Positions 33,231-47,044 are shown, counted from the stretch's first letter. The stretch is DNA of 64,000 nt from Petunia secreta (GCA_029990175.1 JARKIP010000011.1:8618001-8682000); one strand, 5' to 3'. Numbers and translations: made by a program. The notes: generated from the sequence alone by a model not told the origin.

Positions 33231-36200
33231 AGCTTTGTTCCTGGAATATAAGGGGGCTTAACAAGCCCTCTAAGCAGAAGGAATTAATATCCTTTCTGCA
33301 CAAAAATAATGTAACACTAACTGGGTGTCTTGAAACTAAGATAAAAGTTAGAAAAGCTACAAAAATAAAAAAGAGGCTCGGAGGAGAATGGGAGGTGTTC
33401 TCAGACTACAATACCAGCTACAATGGGAGACTATGGCTAATTTGGAGAAAGCAGCAGGTAACAATTACAATCCTTTATACTGACTCTCAAGTGGTGCACT
33501 GTGAAGTGAAAGAAGTAGGAGCACAACTCAGATGTATGGTAACCTTTGTTTATGCAAGAAATACTGCAATAGAAAGAATGTCTTTGTGGGAGCAACTAAG
33601 ACAGCTCTCTACTCAAGTGCAGGGCCCTTGGCTAATACTAGGTGATTTCAATACACCTCTTTCTATGAATGATAGGATAAATGGCACACCAATTCAGTAT
33701 CAGGAAGTAAAAGATTTTCAAAGCTGTGTAGAAGACATAGGGGTGGGACAACTAAATAGAAAGGGGTGTCAGTTCTCTTGGTGTAACAAAAGAGAGGCCA
33801 ATGATAGAATTTACAGTCTGATTGACTGGGCTTTTGGAAATGACCTGTGGTTTACCAAGTACAATGCTCTTGAGACCTGGTATCTCAATCCGGAATGCTC
33901 AGATCACTCCCCTATCTTGATCAATACTGAAGTTAGCCATATGACCAGGAAAAAACCATTCAGATTATACAATGTCTTGCTACAACAGGAGCCTTTTAGA
34001 AGGTTAGTGGAGCAGGCCTGGTCAACTCAAGTTCGAGGTCACACCATGTATGGGGTGTGGAAGAAACTTCAGATGATCCAAAGAGAAGCAAAGCAAATGA
34101 ACAAAAAAATGTCAAGCATAGAGAAAAAGCTTCAGCTTATGCATCAACAGTTGAATCAGATCCAAGACCAACTAGAAGGGGATAGATTTAATGACAGCCT
34201 GATTAGAGATGAGAGACATATGCTGGAGCAAATGGAGAAATGGAGTTTGATACAAGAAAAGGTGTTGAGGCAGAAATCAAGGGCAATTTGGATACAGCAG
34301 GTGACTCAAATACAAAATTTTTTCACGCCTACCTGAAAGCCAGACAAGCGAGAAACAGAGTCCGCTCCATATCAACTGATCAAGGACAAATCCTGACAGA
34401 ACCTGAACAGGTGCATCATGAATTTCTTGCTTTCTTCCAGGATCTTTTGGGAACCAGAGCAACAGAAATGCCTTGCTTAGACCCAGCAATAGCAAGGAGT
34501 GGGCCATGTGTTAGCAGTGAACATCAAAAATTGTTGGTCCAACCAGTTACCAAAGAGGAAGTAGATGGGGCACTCCATAGTTTGGCCAATGATAAAGCAC
34601 CCGGAATTGATGGTTTTCCAGCAGAGTTTTTTAAAGAATATTGGCACATAATAGGGGAGGAGGTTACAAGGGCAGTAATTCAGTTCTTTGATAATGGGAA
34701 GCTCTTAAGGGCAGTAAATGGTACCACAGACACTCTTATTCCAAAAGTCCCTAATCCGACCTATGTCAAGGAATTCAGACCCATAGCATGTTGTACAACA
34801 ATATACAAGATCATCTCAAAAGTGATTACCAAGAGACTCAAGATGGTGGTGGATTACTTGGTGGGATCTTCAAAATCAGCTTTTGTTGAGGGGAGAAATA
34901 TACTGGATAATGTGGTGCTGGCTCATGAATTAGTGAAAGGATACTCCCAAAAAAGAGTCTCTCCTAGATGTCTAATTAAAGTAGACATAAGGAAAGCATA
35001 TGACTCGGTTGAGTGGGACTTCCTGAAAATGTTCCTCCTAGAATTGGGCTTCCCGCTTAAGTTTGTTAGACTAGTGATGGAATGTGTTACTACTGTCAGC
35101 TATGCTCTATTGTTAAATGGAGGATTAACTCACAGTTTTCAAGCAAAGAAAGGTCTCAGACAAGGAGACTCAATGTCCCCCTATCTCTTTGTCTTAGTCA
35201 TGGAGTACCTACATAGGTTCCTAAAACAGTTAAGCCACAATCCTAACTTTAATTACCATCCAAGATGTGGCAAACTGCAGATAGCACATATATGTTTTGC
35301 AGACGATCTTTTGTTGTGTTGTCGTGCAGACAAAATATCCATACACCTAATGATGGATGCCTTCAATCATTTTTCTGAGGTTACAGGCCTAAAACCAAAC
35401 ATGGAGAAAAGCTCATTGTACATAGCAGGTGTTAGTCAGGAGTTCAAAGAGCGGATCCTCACATAACTTCACTTCACTATAGGGGAGATACCCTTCAGAT
35501 ATTTGGGTGTGCCTTTATCCTAAAAAAGGATCACAATACAACAATGCCTGCCAATTGTTGAAAGAATGATAGCAAGAATTAAATGCTGGTCAACAAAATT
35601 TCTATCTTATAGTGGCAGGGTTCAACTGATTAAAAGTGTGCTATTCGAAATGCAAACATATTGGGCACAGATTTTCCTCATCCCGAAAAAGGTTATCCAT
35701 CTAATCACTACAGTTTGCAGGACCTTTCTTTGGACTGGTAGTGAAGAGAAATAAAAAAGAGCACTTGTAGCATGGGAGACTTTATGCAAGCCAAAGTCAG
35801 CAGGTGGTCTATATATCCTGGACTTCAATACCTGGAACAAAGCTGCCTTATGCAAAATGCTATGGGCAATTAGCTCAAGGAAAGAGACACTCTCGGTCCA
35901 TTGGGTCCATGCTTTCTACATAAAGAAACAGGACCTGGCTACTATGGAGACCCCAAAGCAAGCTAGCTGGTTGGTAAGGAAGGTATTGGATGCAAGGAAG
36001 TGGCTTCCTTCTCAAGAACTGCACACTGAGCTTAAGCAACACTGCTTGGCTGGGAAATTATGTATCAAGAGAGCATATTTGGCCTTTGTGCCCAAACACC
36101 AAAAAGTGATATGGAAGAGCCTCAATGTGGGACAAGGTATGATGCCTAGACACCAGTTCATCCTGTGGTTAGCACTGCATAATAGGCTAGCTACAGTGGA

Positions 36201-36609
36201 CAGGATAAATAAGTGGGAAATAACAGTTGAGCCTGCCTGTGTTTTATCTGATACTGATATGTAAAAAACATCAGAACACTTGTTCTTTTCCTGTCAATAC
36301 TCAGGATACATATGGAGAACTTTACTTAAATGTCAAGGAGTGAACAGAAACATAGGAGGTTGGTCCGAGGAAATACAGTGGATAGCCAGGACAGTGAACA
36401 AAAAACGACCAAAAGCTGAAATACTCAAGTGCTCACTAGCTGCTGCAGTTTACCACATTTGGATGGAAAGAAATAAGAGAAGATTTCAAGGCCAGACAAC
36501 AGACGCACAACAAAGAATCAGAGATATTGTTCTTCAAATACACATCCTGGGACAAAGCAGAGTGAAGTGGAAGGACATCTTGGCAGGTCTGAATGAATAT
36601 CCATGTTAG
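33227..36609 (+). pseudogene. LINE ORF2 (endonuclease-RT), copy 2
   Basis: Endonuclease and RT motifs are as in copy 1. One base is lost near 34293 (AATTTGGATACAGCAGG against AATTTGGATCACAGCAGG in copy 3), which splits endonuclease (33227-34336) from RT (to 35466). The AHELVKGYS junction broken in copy 1 is intact here. It carries the three shared TAA stops (35464, near 35521, 35752) and a private GAA-to-TAA stop at 36262 (DTDM then stop) in the C-terminal zinc-binding-like region. Confidence 0.85.
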
Positions 36610-37498
36610 AATGTCCATCTGGACAAGAAGTTGATTAATAGGGGAGAAGGTAGGGATGAAACTCAGGTAGATTGTTTTGTTTCTGTATGCAAAAAACTGA
36701 GGTAGTGAGAGATGAGTAGCAGATGTATAGGAAGAGTTATCATGGAGGATGTTTTTGAGATCTAGTTCCTAGAGTCCAATTGGAACTAGTGGATGTAAAT
36801 TGTTTAACACTGGTTGAATAAAATTTTACTTTGATTCGACCAAAAAATAAAAATAAGGCTAGGAACAGTAAATAAGTACTACTCATGTGCTTATTGAGTA
36901 ATTTACCCTAAACTAACTTATCTAGATAGCCACCTAAACTGTGGCTTGGAAAAAAAAAAAAAAAAGATAGCCACCTAAACTGAACCTATGATCATATGAA
37001 CACTTAAATCTCTACTCGAATTGTGTCACTTACGCAGTACTTGCAGAAACAGTCAATAATATACAACCCATAGAGCGCACACGCTAATGACATGGCAAAA
37101 CAGCCAAAGAACAAAGAGCTCCTGTCTTTTGGTTCCAATAATGCAAAAATAAAAAATAAAAAAAAAACTTGTGACCCCACCAAAACGGAAATGAGAAAAG
37201 ATTCACTTTTTACTTCTCTCCTCAACTATATTATGTTGTCTTATTTTGGTTAAAAATTGTTATCAGTTGTCTTTCCTTGTCTCTTCCCACCATTTAGATT
37301 AGACAACAATAATGGTAAAAAAAGCACACACGGAAATCTTTTTATTAATTTATAAAATAGGTGAATTAATTTATAAATTACCTAATGGCTAGAGAAAAAA
37401 AGGGAATGAAAAATAGGGCTAGGAAGAAAGTGACTACTTCATGTGCTACCGCAATGGCGCATCTTTAGCTCAGTCTTGCTAACGTGCACAAAGCACAC

Positions 37499-39008
37499 AT
37501 GAATCGCCGGAACAACCAAACGAATCCGGAAACGGAACCGCAATCCACCAATGCACTCCACTCTCGACTAGTTACACCAGAAAATGGAACAATCCAAATC
37601 CTTCAACCATTACAATTGGGAAATTGGATCCAAGGGATGGGAAGCGCACCTACAATACTACAAAGATCGAGGCAAAACACATAAGTGAGGAAAAGGAATT
37701 GGGGAAAGCAACTAAGATCCAAATCGAATCAAACCCAGCAAGGAAATTGTCTTTCTCTACAAAATCCACACCTAACCATGCCTTACGGGACCCAAATCTA
37801 ATGGAAGAACCAGAGAATGCACAACCCACGATGGCAGAGGTAGTGCGTGGTAATAGGGTTCCACAAATGGGTAAACAATTGGCATATTACCCGCCTGTGC
37901 TCAAAGAAGGAGTCAAAATAGTGAAATTACCCCCGAAGGAAATCGAGAAACAAAACTCAAAATGGAATTCAGCTCTCATAGGGTACGTGGTAGGCAGAAA
38001 TCCAACCTTCAAGGAGATGTTGAAATTCGTCTATGGCGTATGGAATGAGGTCTCGATCCCCCAGGTATACCTCCATGATAATGGTTACTTTGTATTTCGA
38101 TTTGAATTAGATGAGGATAAGGACTGGATTATGTTGAATAGTCCTTACACCTTCAATCGTAGACCTTTTATTCTCAAACAATGGGTGCCTGATTATCAAT
38201 TTAATAAAGAAACCAACAGATTCATTCCGTTATGGGTCACATCCCTAACTTGCCGATCCAATACTGGGCAACTGAAAATTTGAGTAGAATAGCAAGCTGC
38301 TTAGGGAAACCCATTTGTACAGATAGATTAACAGCAACTGAGGAAAGAATCTCATACGCTCGCATTCTGATTGAGATAGATGTGACTCAACCTCTAGTTG
38401 AAACAGTGGTACTTGAAGAAATTGGAGGTAAACAAAGGGAGCAGCAAGTTGAATATGAATGGAGGCCAAATTTCTGTCAAGAGTGTCTACACATTGCAGG
38501 ACATACTGGAAATTGCAAGAAAGCACGAGTGGTAGAGGAAAATCCTAAGCCTAAAAAGAAGCAAAGACACAACAATAGAAAAACTCAGGCACAACAGACT
38601 TGGGTAAGAGCACAACCTAGAAACAACAATACAAAGAAACCAGGCAAGCAAGCTGAACCAACACAGTTAAGCAAGGATGAGTTGACTACAAAAGGAGTTG
38701 GAATGGAGGCTCCACAGGCCCCTGTAGCTGCTAATAATGAAGCAATCAAGCCACCAAAACAGCAAGAGCAAGAAGCACAACTAGTGCATTTAGAGGAAGA
38801 TGTACATGAGACTCAAAGCTAGGCAACACAGAAAGCAAAAGGTAAAAGTGTGCAAAGAACACCAAGTAATCCCAGGAAAGGCATGCAGTATGAAAACATG
38901 GACATAGACCAGCTAATGCAACAAAACAAGTTTAGTGCCCTGAAGATTTATGAGATTGATGAAGATGGGGTAAGAGGAAGAAGCCCACCAAAGAAAAATC
39001 CTCCATGA
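37499..39008 (+). pseudogene. LINE ORF1, copy 3
   Basis: As copy 2, with the same TAG at 38820 and the same shared frameshift near 38243. A private one-base loss near 37666 (CAAAGATCGAGG against CAAAGAATCGAGG) breaks the N-terminal region, so translation from the first ATG stops early; the remaining frame reads from within. It ends in the ATGA overlap with ORF2 at 39005. Confidence 0.8.
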
Positions 39009-42000
39009 AGCTTTGTTCCTGGAATATAAGGGGGCTTAACAAGCCCTCTAAGCAGAAGGAATTAATATCCTTTCTGCACAAAAATAATGTAACACTAACT
39101 GGGTGTCTTGAAACTAAGATAAAAGTTAGAAAAGCTACAAAAATAAAAAAGAGGCTCGGAGGAGAATGGGAGGTGTTCTCAGACTACAATACCAGCTACA
39201 ATGGGAGACTATGGCTAATTTGGAGAAAGCAGCAGGTAACAATTACAATCCTTTATACTGACTCTCAAGTGGTGCACTGTGAAGTGAAAGAAGTAGGAGC
39301 ACAACTCAGATGTATGGTAACCTTTGTTTATGCAAGAAATACTGCAATAGAAAGAATGTCTTTGTGGGAGCAACTAAGACAGCTCTCTACTCAAGTGCAG
39401 GGCCCTTGGCTAATACTAGGTGATTTCAATACACCTCTTTCTATGAATGATAGGATAAATGGCACACCAATTCAGTATCAGGAAGTAAAAGATTTTCAAA
39501 GCTGTGTAGAAGACATAGGGGTGGGACAACTAAATAGAAAGGGGTGTCAGTTCTCTTGGTGTAACAAAAGAGAGGCCAATGATAGAATTTACAGTCTGAT
39601 TGACTGGGCTTTTGGAAATGACCTGTGGTTTACCAAGTACAATGCTCTTGAGACCTGGTATCTCAATCCGGAATGCTCAGATCACTCCCCTATCTTGATC
39701 AATACTGAAGTTAGCCATATGACCAGGAAAAAACCATTCAGATTATACAATGTCTTGCTACAACAGGAGCCTTTTAGAAGGTTAGTGGAGCAGGCCTGGT
39801 CAACTCAAGTTCGAGGTCACACCATGTATGGGGTGTGGAAGAAACTTCAGATGATCCAAAGAGAAGCAAAGCAAATGAACAAAAAAATGTCAAGCATAGA
39901 GAAAAAGCTTCAGCTTATGCATCAACAGTTGAATCAGATCCAAGACCAACTAGAAGGGGATAGATTTAATGACAGCCTGATTAGAGATGAGAGACATATG
40001 CTGGAGCAAATGGAGAAATGGAGTTTGATACAAGAAAAGGTGTTGAGGCAGAAATCAAGGGCAATTTGGATCACAGCAGGTGACTCAAATACAAAATTTT
40101 TTCACGCCTACCTGAAAGCCAGACAAGCGAGAAACAGAGTCCGCTCCATATCAACTGATCAAGGACAAATCCTGACAGAACCTGAACAGGTGCATCATGA
40201 ATTTCTTGCTTTCTTCCAGGATCTTTTGGGAACCAGAGCAACAGAAATGCCTTGCTTAGACCCAGCAATAGCAAGGAGTGGGCCATGTGTTAGCAGTGAA
40301 CATCAAAAATTGTTGGTCCAACCAGTTACCAAAGAGGAAGTAGATGGGGCACTCCATAGTTTGGCCAATGATAAAGCACCCGGAATTGATGGTTTTCCAG
40401 CAGAGTTTTTTAAAGAATATTGGCACATAATAGGGGAGGAGGTTACAAGGGCAGTAATTCAGTTCTTTGATAATGGGAAGCTCTTAAGGGCAGTAAATGG
40501 TACCACAGTCACTCTTATTCCAAAAGTCCCTAATCCGACCTATGTCAAGGAATTCAGACCCATAGCATGTTGTACAACAATATACAAGATCATCTCAAAA
40601 GTGATTACCAAGAGACTCAAGATGGTGGTGGATTACTTGGTGGGATCTTCAAAATCAGCTTTTGTTGAGGGGAGAAATATACTGGATAATGTGGTGCTGG
40701 CTCATGAATTAGTGAAAGGATACTCCCAAAAAGGAGTCTCTCCTAGATGTCTAATTAAAGTAGACATAAGGAAAGCATATGACTCGGTTGAGTGGGACTT
40801 ACTGAAAATGTTCCTCCTAGAATTGGGCTTCCCGCTTAAGTTTGTTAGACTAGTGATGGAATGTGTTACTACTGTCAGCTATGCTCTATTGTTAAATGGA
40901 GGATTAACTCACAGTTTTCAAGCAAAGAAAGGTCTCAGACAAGAAGACTCAATGTCCCCCTATCTCTTTGTCTTAGTCATGGATTACCTAATAGGTTCCT
41001 AAAACAGTTAGGCCACAATCCTAACTTCAATTACCATCCAAGATGTGGCAAACTGCAGATAGCACATATATGTTTTGCAGACGATCTTTTGTTGTGTTGT
41101 CGTGCAGACAAAATATCCATACACCTAATGATGGATGCCTTCAATCATTTTTCTGAGGTTACAGGCCTAGAACCAAACATGGAGAAAAGCTCATTGTACA
41201 TAGCAGGTGTTAGTCAGGAGTTCAAAGAGCGGATCCTCACATAACTTCACTTCACTATAGGGGAGATACCCTTCAGATATTTGGGTGTGCCTTTATCCTA
41301 AAAAAGGATCACAATACAACAATGCCTGCTAATTGTTGAAAGAATGATAGCTAGAATTAAATGCTGGTCAACAAAATTTCTATCTTATAGTGGCAGGGTT
41401 CAACTGATTAAAAGTGTGCTATTCGAAATGCAAACATATTGGGCACAGATTTTCCTCATCCCGAAAAAGGTTATCCATCTAATCACTACAGTTTGCAGGA
41501 CATTTCTTTGGACTGGTAGTGAAGAGAAATAAAAAAGAGCACTTGTAGCATGGGAGACTTTATGCAAGCCAAAGTCAGCAGGTGGTCTATATATCCTGGA
41601 CTTCAATACCTGGAACAAAGCTGCCTTATGCAAAATGCTATGGGCAATTAGCTCAAGGAAAGAGACACTATGGGTCCAGGTGGTCCATGCTTTCTACATA
41701 AAGAAACAGGACCTGGCTACTATGGAGACCCCAAAGCAAGCTAGCTGGTTGGTAAGGAAGGTATTGGATGCAAGGAAGTGGCTTCCTTCTCAAGAACTGC
41801 ACACTGAGCTTAAACAACACTGCTTGGCTGGGAAATTCAGTATCAAGAGAGCATGTTTGGCCTTTGTGCCCAAACACCAAAAAGTGATATGGAAGAGCCT
41901 CAATGTGGGACAAGGTATAATGCCAAGACACCAGTTCATCCTGTGGTTAGCACTGCATAATAGGCTAGCTACAGTGGACAGGATAAACAAGTGGGAAATA

Positions 42001-42387
42001 ACAGTTGAGCCTGCCTGTGTTTAATGTGATACTGATATGGAAGAAACATCAGAACACTTGTTCTTTTCCTGTCAATACTCAGGATACATATGGAGAACTT
42101 TACTTAAATGTCAAGGAGTGAACAGAAACATAGGAGGTTGGTCCGAGGAAATACAGTGGATAGCCAGGACAGTGAACAAAAAATGACCAAAAGCTGAAAT
42201 ACTCAAGTGCTCACTAGCTGCTGCAGTTTACCACATTTGGATGGAAAGAAATAAGAGAAGATTTCAAGGCCAGACAACAGACGCACAACAAAGAATCAGA
42301 GATATTGTTCTTCAAATACACATCATGGGACAAAGCAGAGTGAAGTGGAAGGACATCTTGGCAGGTCTGAATGAATATCCATGTTAG
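39005..42387 (+). pseudogene. LINE ORF2 (endonuclease-RT), copy 3
   Basis: This has the longest unbroken ORF2 of the three: 665 codons from endonuclease through RT motif GLRQEDSMSPYLF. The glycine usually found in that motif (RQGD in copies 1 and 2) is Glu here. A base lost near 40994 then shifts the frame just before the FADD box (near 41080). Shared TAA stops follow (41242, near 41300, 41530). Private stops are TAA at 42022 (TTA in copy 2) and TGA near 42183 (CGA in the others). Not functional. Confidence 0.85.
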
Positions 42388-43123
42388 AATGTCCATCTGG
42401 ACAAGAAGTTGATTAATAGGGGAGAAGGTAGGGATGAAACTCAGGTAGATTGTTTTGTTTCTGTATGCAAAAAACTGAGGTAGTGAGAGATGAGTAGCAG
42501 ATGTATAGGAAGAGTTAGCATAGAGGATGTTTTTGAGATCTAGTTCCTAGAGTCCAATTGGAACTAGTGGATGTAAATTGTTTAACACTGGTTGAATAAA
42601 ATTTTACTTTGATTCGACCAAAAAAAAAAAAATAGGGCTAGGAACAGTAAATAAGTACAACTCATGTGCTTATTGAGTAATTTACCCTAAACTAACTTAT
42701 CTAGATAGCCACCTAAACTGTGGCTTGGAAAAAAAAAAAAAAAGATAGCCACCTAAACTGAACCTATGATCATATGAACACTTAAATCTCTACTCGAATT
42801 GTGTCATTTACGCAGTACTTGCAGAAACAGTCAATAATATACAACCCATAGAGCGCACACGCTAATGACATGGCAAAACAGCCAAAGAACAAAGAGCTCC
42901 TGTCTTTTGGTTCCAATAATGCAAAAATAAAAAAAGAAAGAAAAACTTGTGACCCCACCTAAACGGAAATGAGAAAAGATTCACTTTTTACTTCTCTCCT
43001 CAACTATATTATGTTGTCTTATTTTGGTTAAAAAGTGTTATCAGTTGTCTTTCCTTGTCTCTTCCCACCATTTAGATTAGACAACAATAATGGTAAAAAA
43101 AGCACACACGGAAATTTTACTAT

Positions 43124-43344
43124 GAGCCTGTTTGGGTGGGCTTATAAGCTGCTTATTTTAAGTGGCTTATAAGTCAAAAAGTGACTTAAAAGCCATTTTT
43201 TGAGAAGTTAGGATTTTCTAACTTCTCAATAAGTGGCTTTTAAGCAACTTATGGCTTATAAGCTCAAAAATTTTTAAATTACCAAACATATATTAAAGGG
43301 CTTATAAACTTATAAGCCACTTTTAAGCTCACCCAAACGGGCTC
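43124..43344. mobile_element. MITE, second copy of the 15834 family
   Basis: 221 bp, termini GAGCCTGTTTGGGTGGGC and ACCCAAACGGGCTC, flanked by TAT on both sides (43121-43123, 43345-43347). The interior matches the copy at 15834-16039 with many substitutions and a few indels. It lies only twelve bases beyond the last LINE unit. Confidence 0.9.
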
Positions 43345-43347
43345 TAT

Positions 43348-43454
43348 ATACCCATCTTTGAACAACTTCTTAAATACCCATCTTTGAACAACTTCTCTAG
43401 TGTCACACATGCAAATAAAAAGACTCAACAAAAAATCTGTTAAATTTGCATAGC

Positions 43455-43521
<67 letters not shown>

Positions 43522-45456
43522 GGTGCCATGGGTTAAAAAAAATATATCAAAAATAATCTGTTATATTTTGCATTCTTTTTCATTGAAGAAATAGGTTGGC
43601 TATGCCTTCACGAAATTAAACCTCGCAAATGAATGAAAAAGAAGGAACTTGTGATGTCCATGCCAGACTATCAGTGAGTATACATAGTGTTCAAGTAGTT
43701 ATAGGTAGAGTTTAAGCGGCTAACTTCCTGACACTTTAGGAACAATCTACGTATTTGGCATTCCATTAATAATTAGTAGAATTTGAGTTTTAAAATTTTG
43801 TTATTCCCTATGCTGAATACATAGGGACCCCTTCAACTTAACAAAAAAATTGATTTTAACACTTAAACTAAAGGTTTCACCCATAGGATGCTTGAACTTA
43901 AATTTATAATGTACCTATTAGACACCAACTGAAAACATGACATGTTATATATATCTTACTTATCTTAAGCAGGTGATGCCAATTAAATACAAAAGTTCCA
44001 TTTCCTCACTATCTCCCAACGCCATCCTTCACCATCTCCCTCACCTTCATCATTTCCTCCTTCTAGCCACCCGCCACCGCCGTTTCTACCCATTCATTTC
44101 TAATAATTTTCAGTGAGAAACATTGAAACTTAAATTGAACAAAACTTTTTTAGATAATTATTAAAAATGACTTGTAGATAAATTCACACTAACAAGTCTT
44201 GCTACTGATCTTTGTCTCTCCCTCTTTTTCTCCCTTTACCTCGACTTCTTATTTTGGCAGCATACATAATTTGCCCCTAAACTTGTATTTAATTTGCATT
44301 TACACACCTTAGTCCACGGGGATCTCCATAACACCTTAGCAACTTTATAATGAAAGTTATGTCACTTTGAGCTGACGTGTCATAAAGAATAATATTATCT
44401 TGTTAAACAACGAGTACGGAGCAAAAATATTATCGAAACGGAATTAAACTGACACGTTTTAAATTTAAATTAGATAATTTATACTAATTAATAATTACTC
44501 TTAATAAATTTATGGTCCCCTCTACTCGTTTTTACCTTTTCTTTTCTCTTTCTTTTTTTTTCTTCTCTTTCTCTCTTCATTTTCCCATCAGATCCCCTCC
44601 CTCCTCCTTTCCTTCCCAACAGTAGACCCATTTTCCATTTCCTGCCACCCATTTCCACCAGTAGTCCTTCATTTTTCTCTTCCTCTTTTTTTTTTCTTTT
44701 TCAACGCAACTTTCTCCGTTACTCTAGTGTCATAAACTTCGTCATTGGAAATCACTTCTCTGGCATCAAAAGAGCGATCATGGAACTCATTCGCTGTCCA
44801 CCATTCAACTCTTTCTGTTACTCCTTTTCTTTCTCTTTTTCGTTCTCCTTCTCTCTCTTCCTCCTCTCCTTCAAAATGCAACAACTCTTGCAAGAAATAT
44901 TGTAGTTTCGCAAATAAATTTTTGGTTTACTTTTATTAATAAAATTACATATGTGGCCTCTTGAATTTGTCATCATTTTTCATGTGGAACGGCGATTACC
45001 GGGGAGCTCCTTTATTGACTTTCTCCCATGGCGCCAAATGCTTTATTAGCTTTTTAATATCATATGATTTGGAAATTATCACGCTTTCGTTATATTTTAT
45101 ATAAGGAAACTTTTACAATTAGACTTTTCATGAATTACTATGAATCTATCATATATTTTAATTTGTTAATGATTACTATTATAGTAAATTTAGGTAATTA
45201 CAATTAATAAATGAGTCATTTGACTACAAATGCTATTGGATGAACAAGGTTAAGTTGAAAAAAGATATTTAATATTTTATTAATTTTATAAAGTGACTTA
45301 TTTTATACTAATTTATAAATTAAAGCGGACACTTAAAATGAAATGAAGGGAGTACAAATAGTTAGTAGATACGTTCGAGCTTGTCAATTTAATTAGTATG
45401 AAACAAACATAAAATTCCTACAATAATCAACGTTAACCAAGCCTTACACATACTAA
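43348..45456. other. Intergenic, low complexity
   Basis: No supported gene. It contains a short direct repeat of TACCCATCTTTGAACAACTTCT (two copies, about 43368-43411) and a (TTA)n array. Pyrimidine-rich, low-complexity stretches lie between 44500 and 44880, where apparent ORFs are composition artefacts. A one-sided Stowaway-like terminus (GAAATGAAGGGAGTA) lies near 45340. Confidence 0.6.
43455..43520. repeat. (TTA)n microsatellite
   Basis: About 22 uninterrupted TTA/ATT triplets. Confidence 0.98.
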
Positions 45457-45700
45457 GAGCCCGTTTGCCCATAAACATGTTTTTCTTTTTCTTTGAAAAG
45501 TTTCTGAAAAACTTTTTTGTGTATATAAACCGGTGACTTTTTCAACCTTCTCCGAAGTTGGATTTGAAAAACAAAAAAATGATTTTGATCACTTTTTAAA
45601 GTTTTTTTAAAATCATTTCTTCGCTCACTAACTTCAATTTTTTTTTTCAAGTGAAATGTATGTCAAATACAACTTCAACTTTCGAATACAATCTTTCAAC

Positions 45701-47029
45701 TGATAGAACATATATGCAGCGGAAGCAGTTCAAACATCATACTCACATGTATTCTAGACAAACTAGTAGCAAGCATTCAGTTTTGCAATAATATAAAACG
45801 GAATACCTGTTAAAGCCCACACAAAGACCTTCAATAACCTTGTTGTCCAGTTGCTCCAGCTTTCCACGGTCTTCTGTTGTGTACCCGATCAATTCCCGGA
45901 CCAACAGTACTTGGGTGGAACAAGTGCTTCAGATAAAGAGGGTGAAAAATATGTATTTTTGGTGTGTCTACAGTGGAGGCCGAAATCCTCCTTTTATAGG
46001 TTAAGTTTTGGGGTTTAAAACCCTTCTCCAAAACCTGTTAGGATTTCCCTTTTCCACCAAACAACTTTCTCCCGGTCCAAATTGGATTCGGTCACAACAG
46101 GGACCACAAAATCAATTAATAAGGCTTCCAATTATGGAATTAATTCTTTTTCTCTAGAATTAACCTTTCCATAATAAATTACAAATTATTTCCACTAGAA
46201 ATTCGTAATTGCACTCCTTAGATGAATTTCGAATTCTTCCATCAAATCTTATTTAACTCCCCACGTTAAGATTACAGACACCAATCAATAATATTAAATT
46301 ACTGACAACTTAATATATTGATTAAATGAATATCTTTAGATTTCCGCTTAACTTATTCCATGTGCCGGATACAAAATCCACTAGCTAGGTTTACGCATAG
46401 AAGCTTATAAGCTTTCATAAAGGGATGTCATCAATCTCTATAGCGAGACGTGGATTCTATCAACTAGCTATCACTTCGCAAATGCATATTATCATCATCC
46501 AACTTATCAGGAATTATTTGACCCAAATATCCTGGACCTCACCTATTGATAAATCAAGACAATGAATAATATACATCACTCATAATAGCTATATCAAGAT
46601 TAAGAGTATAAGTACATCTGATGAGCTAGAGAGTTTGTTTTATATAGTCAGTATAAAAACACTTATCTCTACTTGGTCCGTTCAATACACAGAAAGTGCA
46701 CTAGCACAAGAAGTTGGAACTATACCGTTCCCATAATCAAGATAAATTATATATAATCTTGTACTACAATCATACCGATGGTTTTGTCCAATTTCCATCT
46801 TAGATTGCAACACTACTTCATTATTTATAAGAACCGATGATTTAATCTTCCGTGTATAAGCTTGGCTCTACACACTAAATCAACTACTGTATAAATAATA
46901 GGACACACATGACACAATTGATCTAAATAAATAATACTTTATTATATTTAATAAATGTATAAAGCAACAATTGTTTATCAAGAAATAATCTAACTAACAA
47001 CTGCATGGTTATTAGTATATTTTCCAACA
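45701..47029 (-). repeat. Copia 3' LTR
   Basis: Minus strand TGTTGGAAAATATAC...GTTCTATCA. It matches 52049-53378 nearly base for base. A minus-strand TATA box TATAAAAG lies at 45991-45998. Confidence 0.95.
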
Positions 47030-47040
47030 ATCTCCCACTT
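47030..47040 (-). other. Copia polypurine tract
   Basis: Minus strand AAGTGGGAGAT, immediately upstream of the 3' LTR, the standard plus-strand primer position. Confidence 0.85.
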
Positions 47041-47044
47041 AGAC

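Larger units (their letters stand above)
31555..37333 (+). repeat. Tandem unit 2 (LINE plus flank), 5,779 bp
   Basis: Same order and borders as unit 1. The joint with unit 1 reads CACACACGG then AAATTTTTTTATTAAT. It shares many variants with unit 3 that unit 1 lacks. Confidence 0.95.
37334..43111 (+). repeat. Tandem unit 3 (LINE plus flank), 5,778 bp
   Basis: Third direct copy. Its end is followed by AAATTTTACTATGAGCC: the seven bases AAATTTT match the start of the unit, after which sequence diverges into unique DNA. Confidence 0.95.

Noticed and set aside
44669..44893. Minus-strand ORF rich in E, R and K
   Set aside because: It arises from a pyrimidine-rich low-complexity stretch; no domain and no conserved pattern.
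45330..45355. Stowaway MITE terminus (GAAATGAAGGGAGTA)
   Set aside because: Only one end is recognisable and no matching inverted terminus with TA duplication was found nearby.
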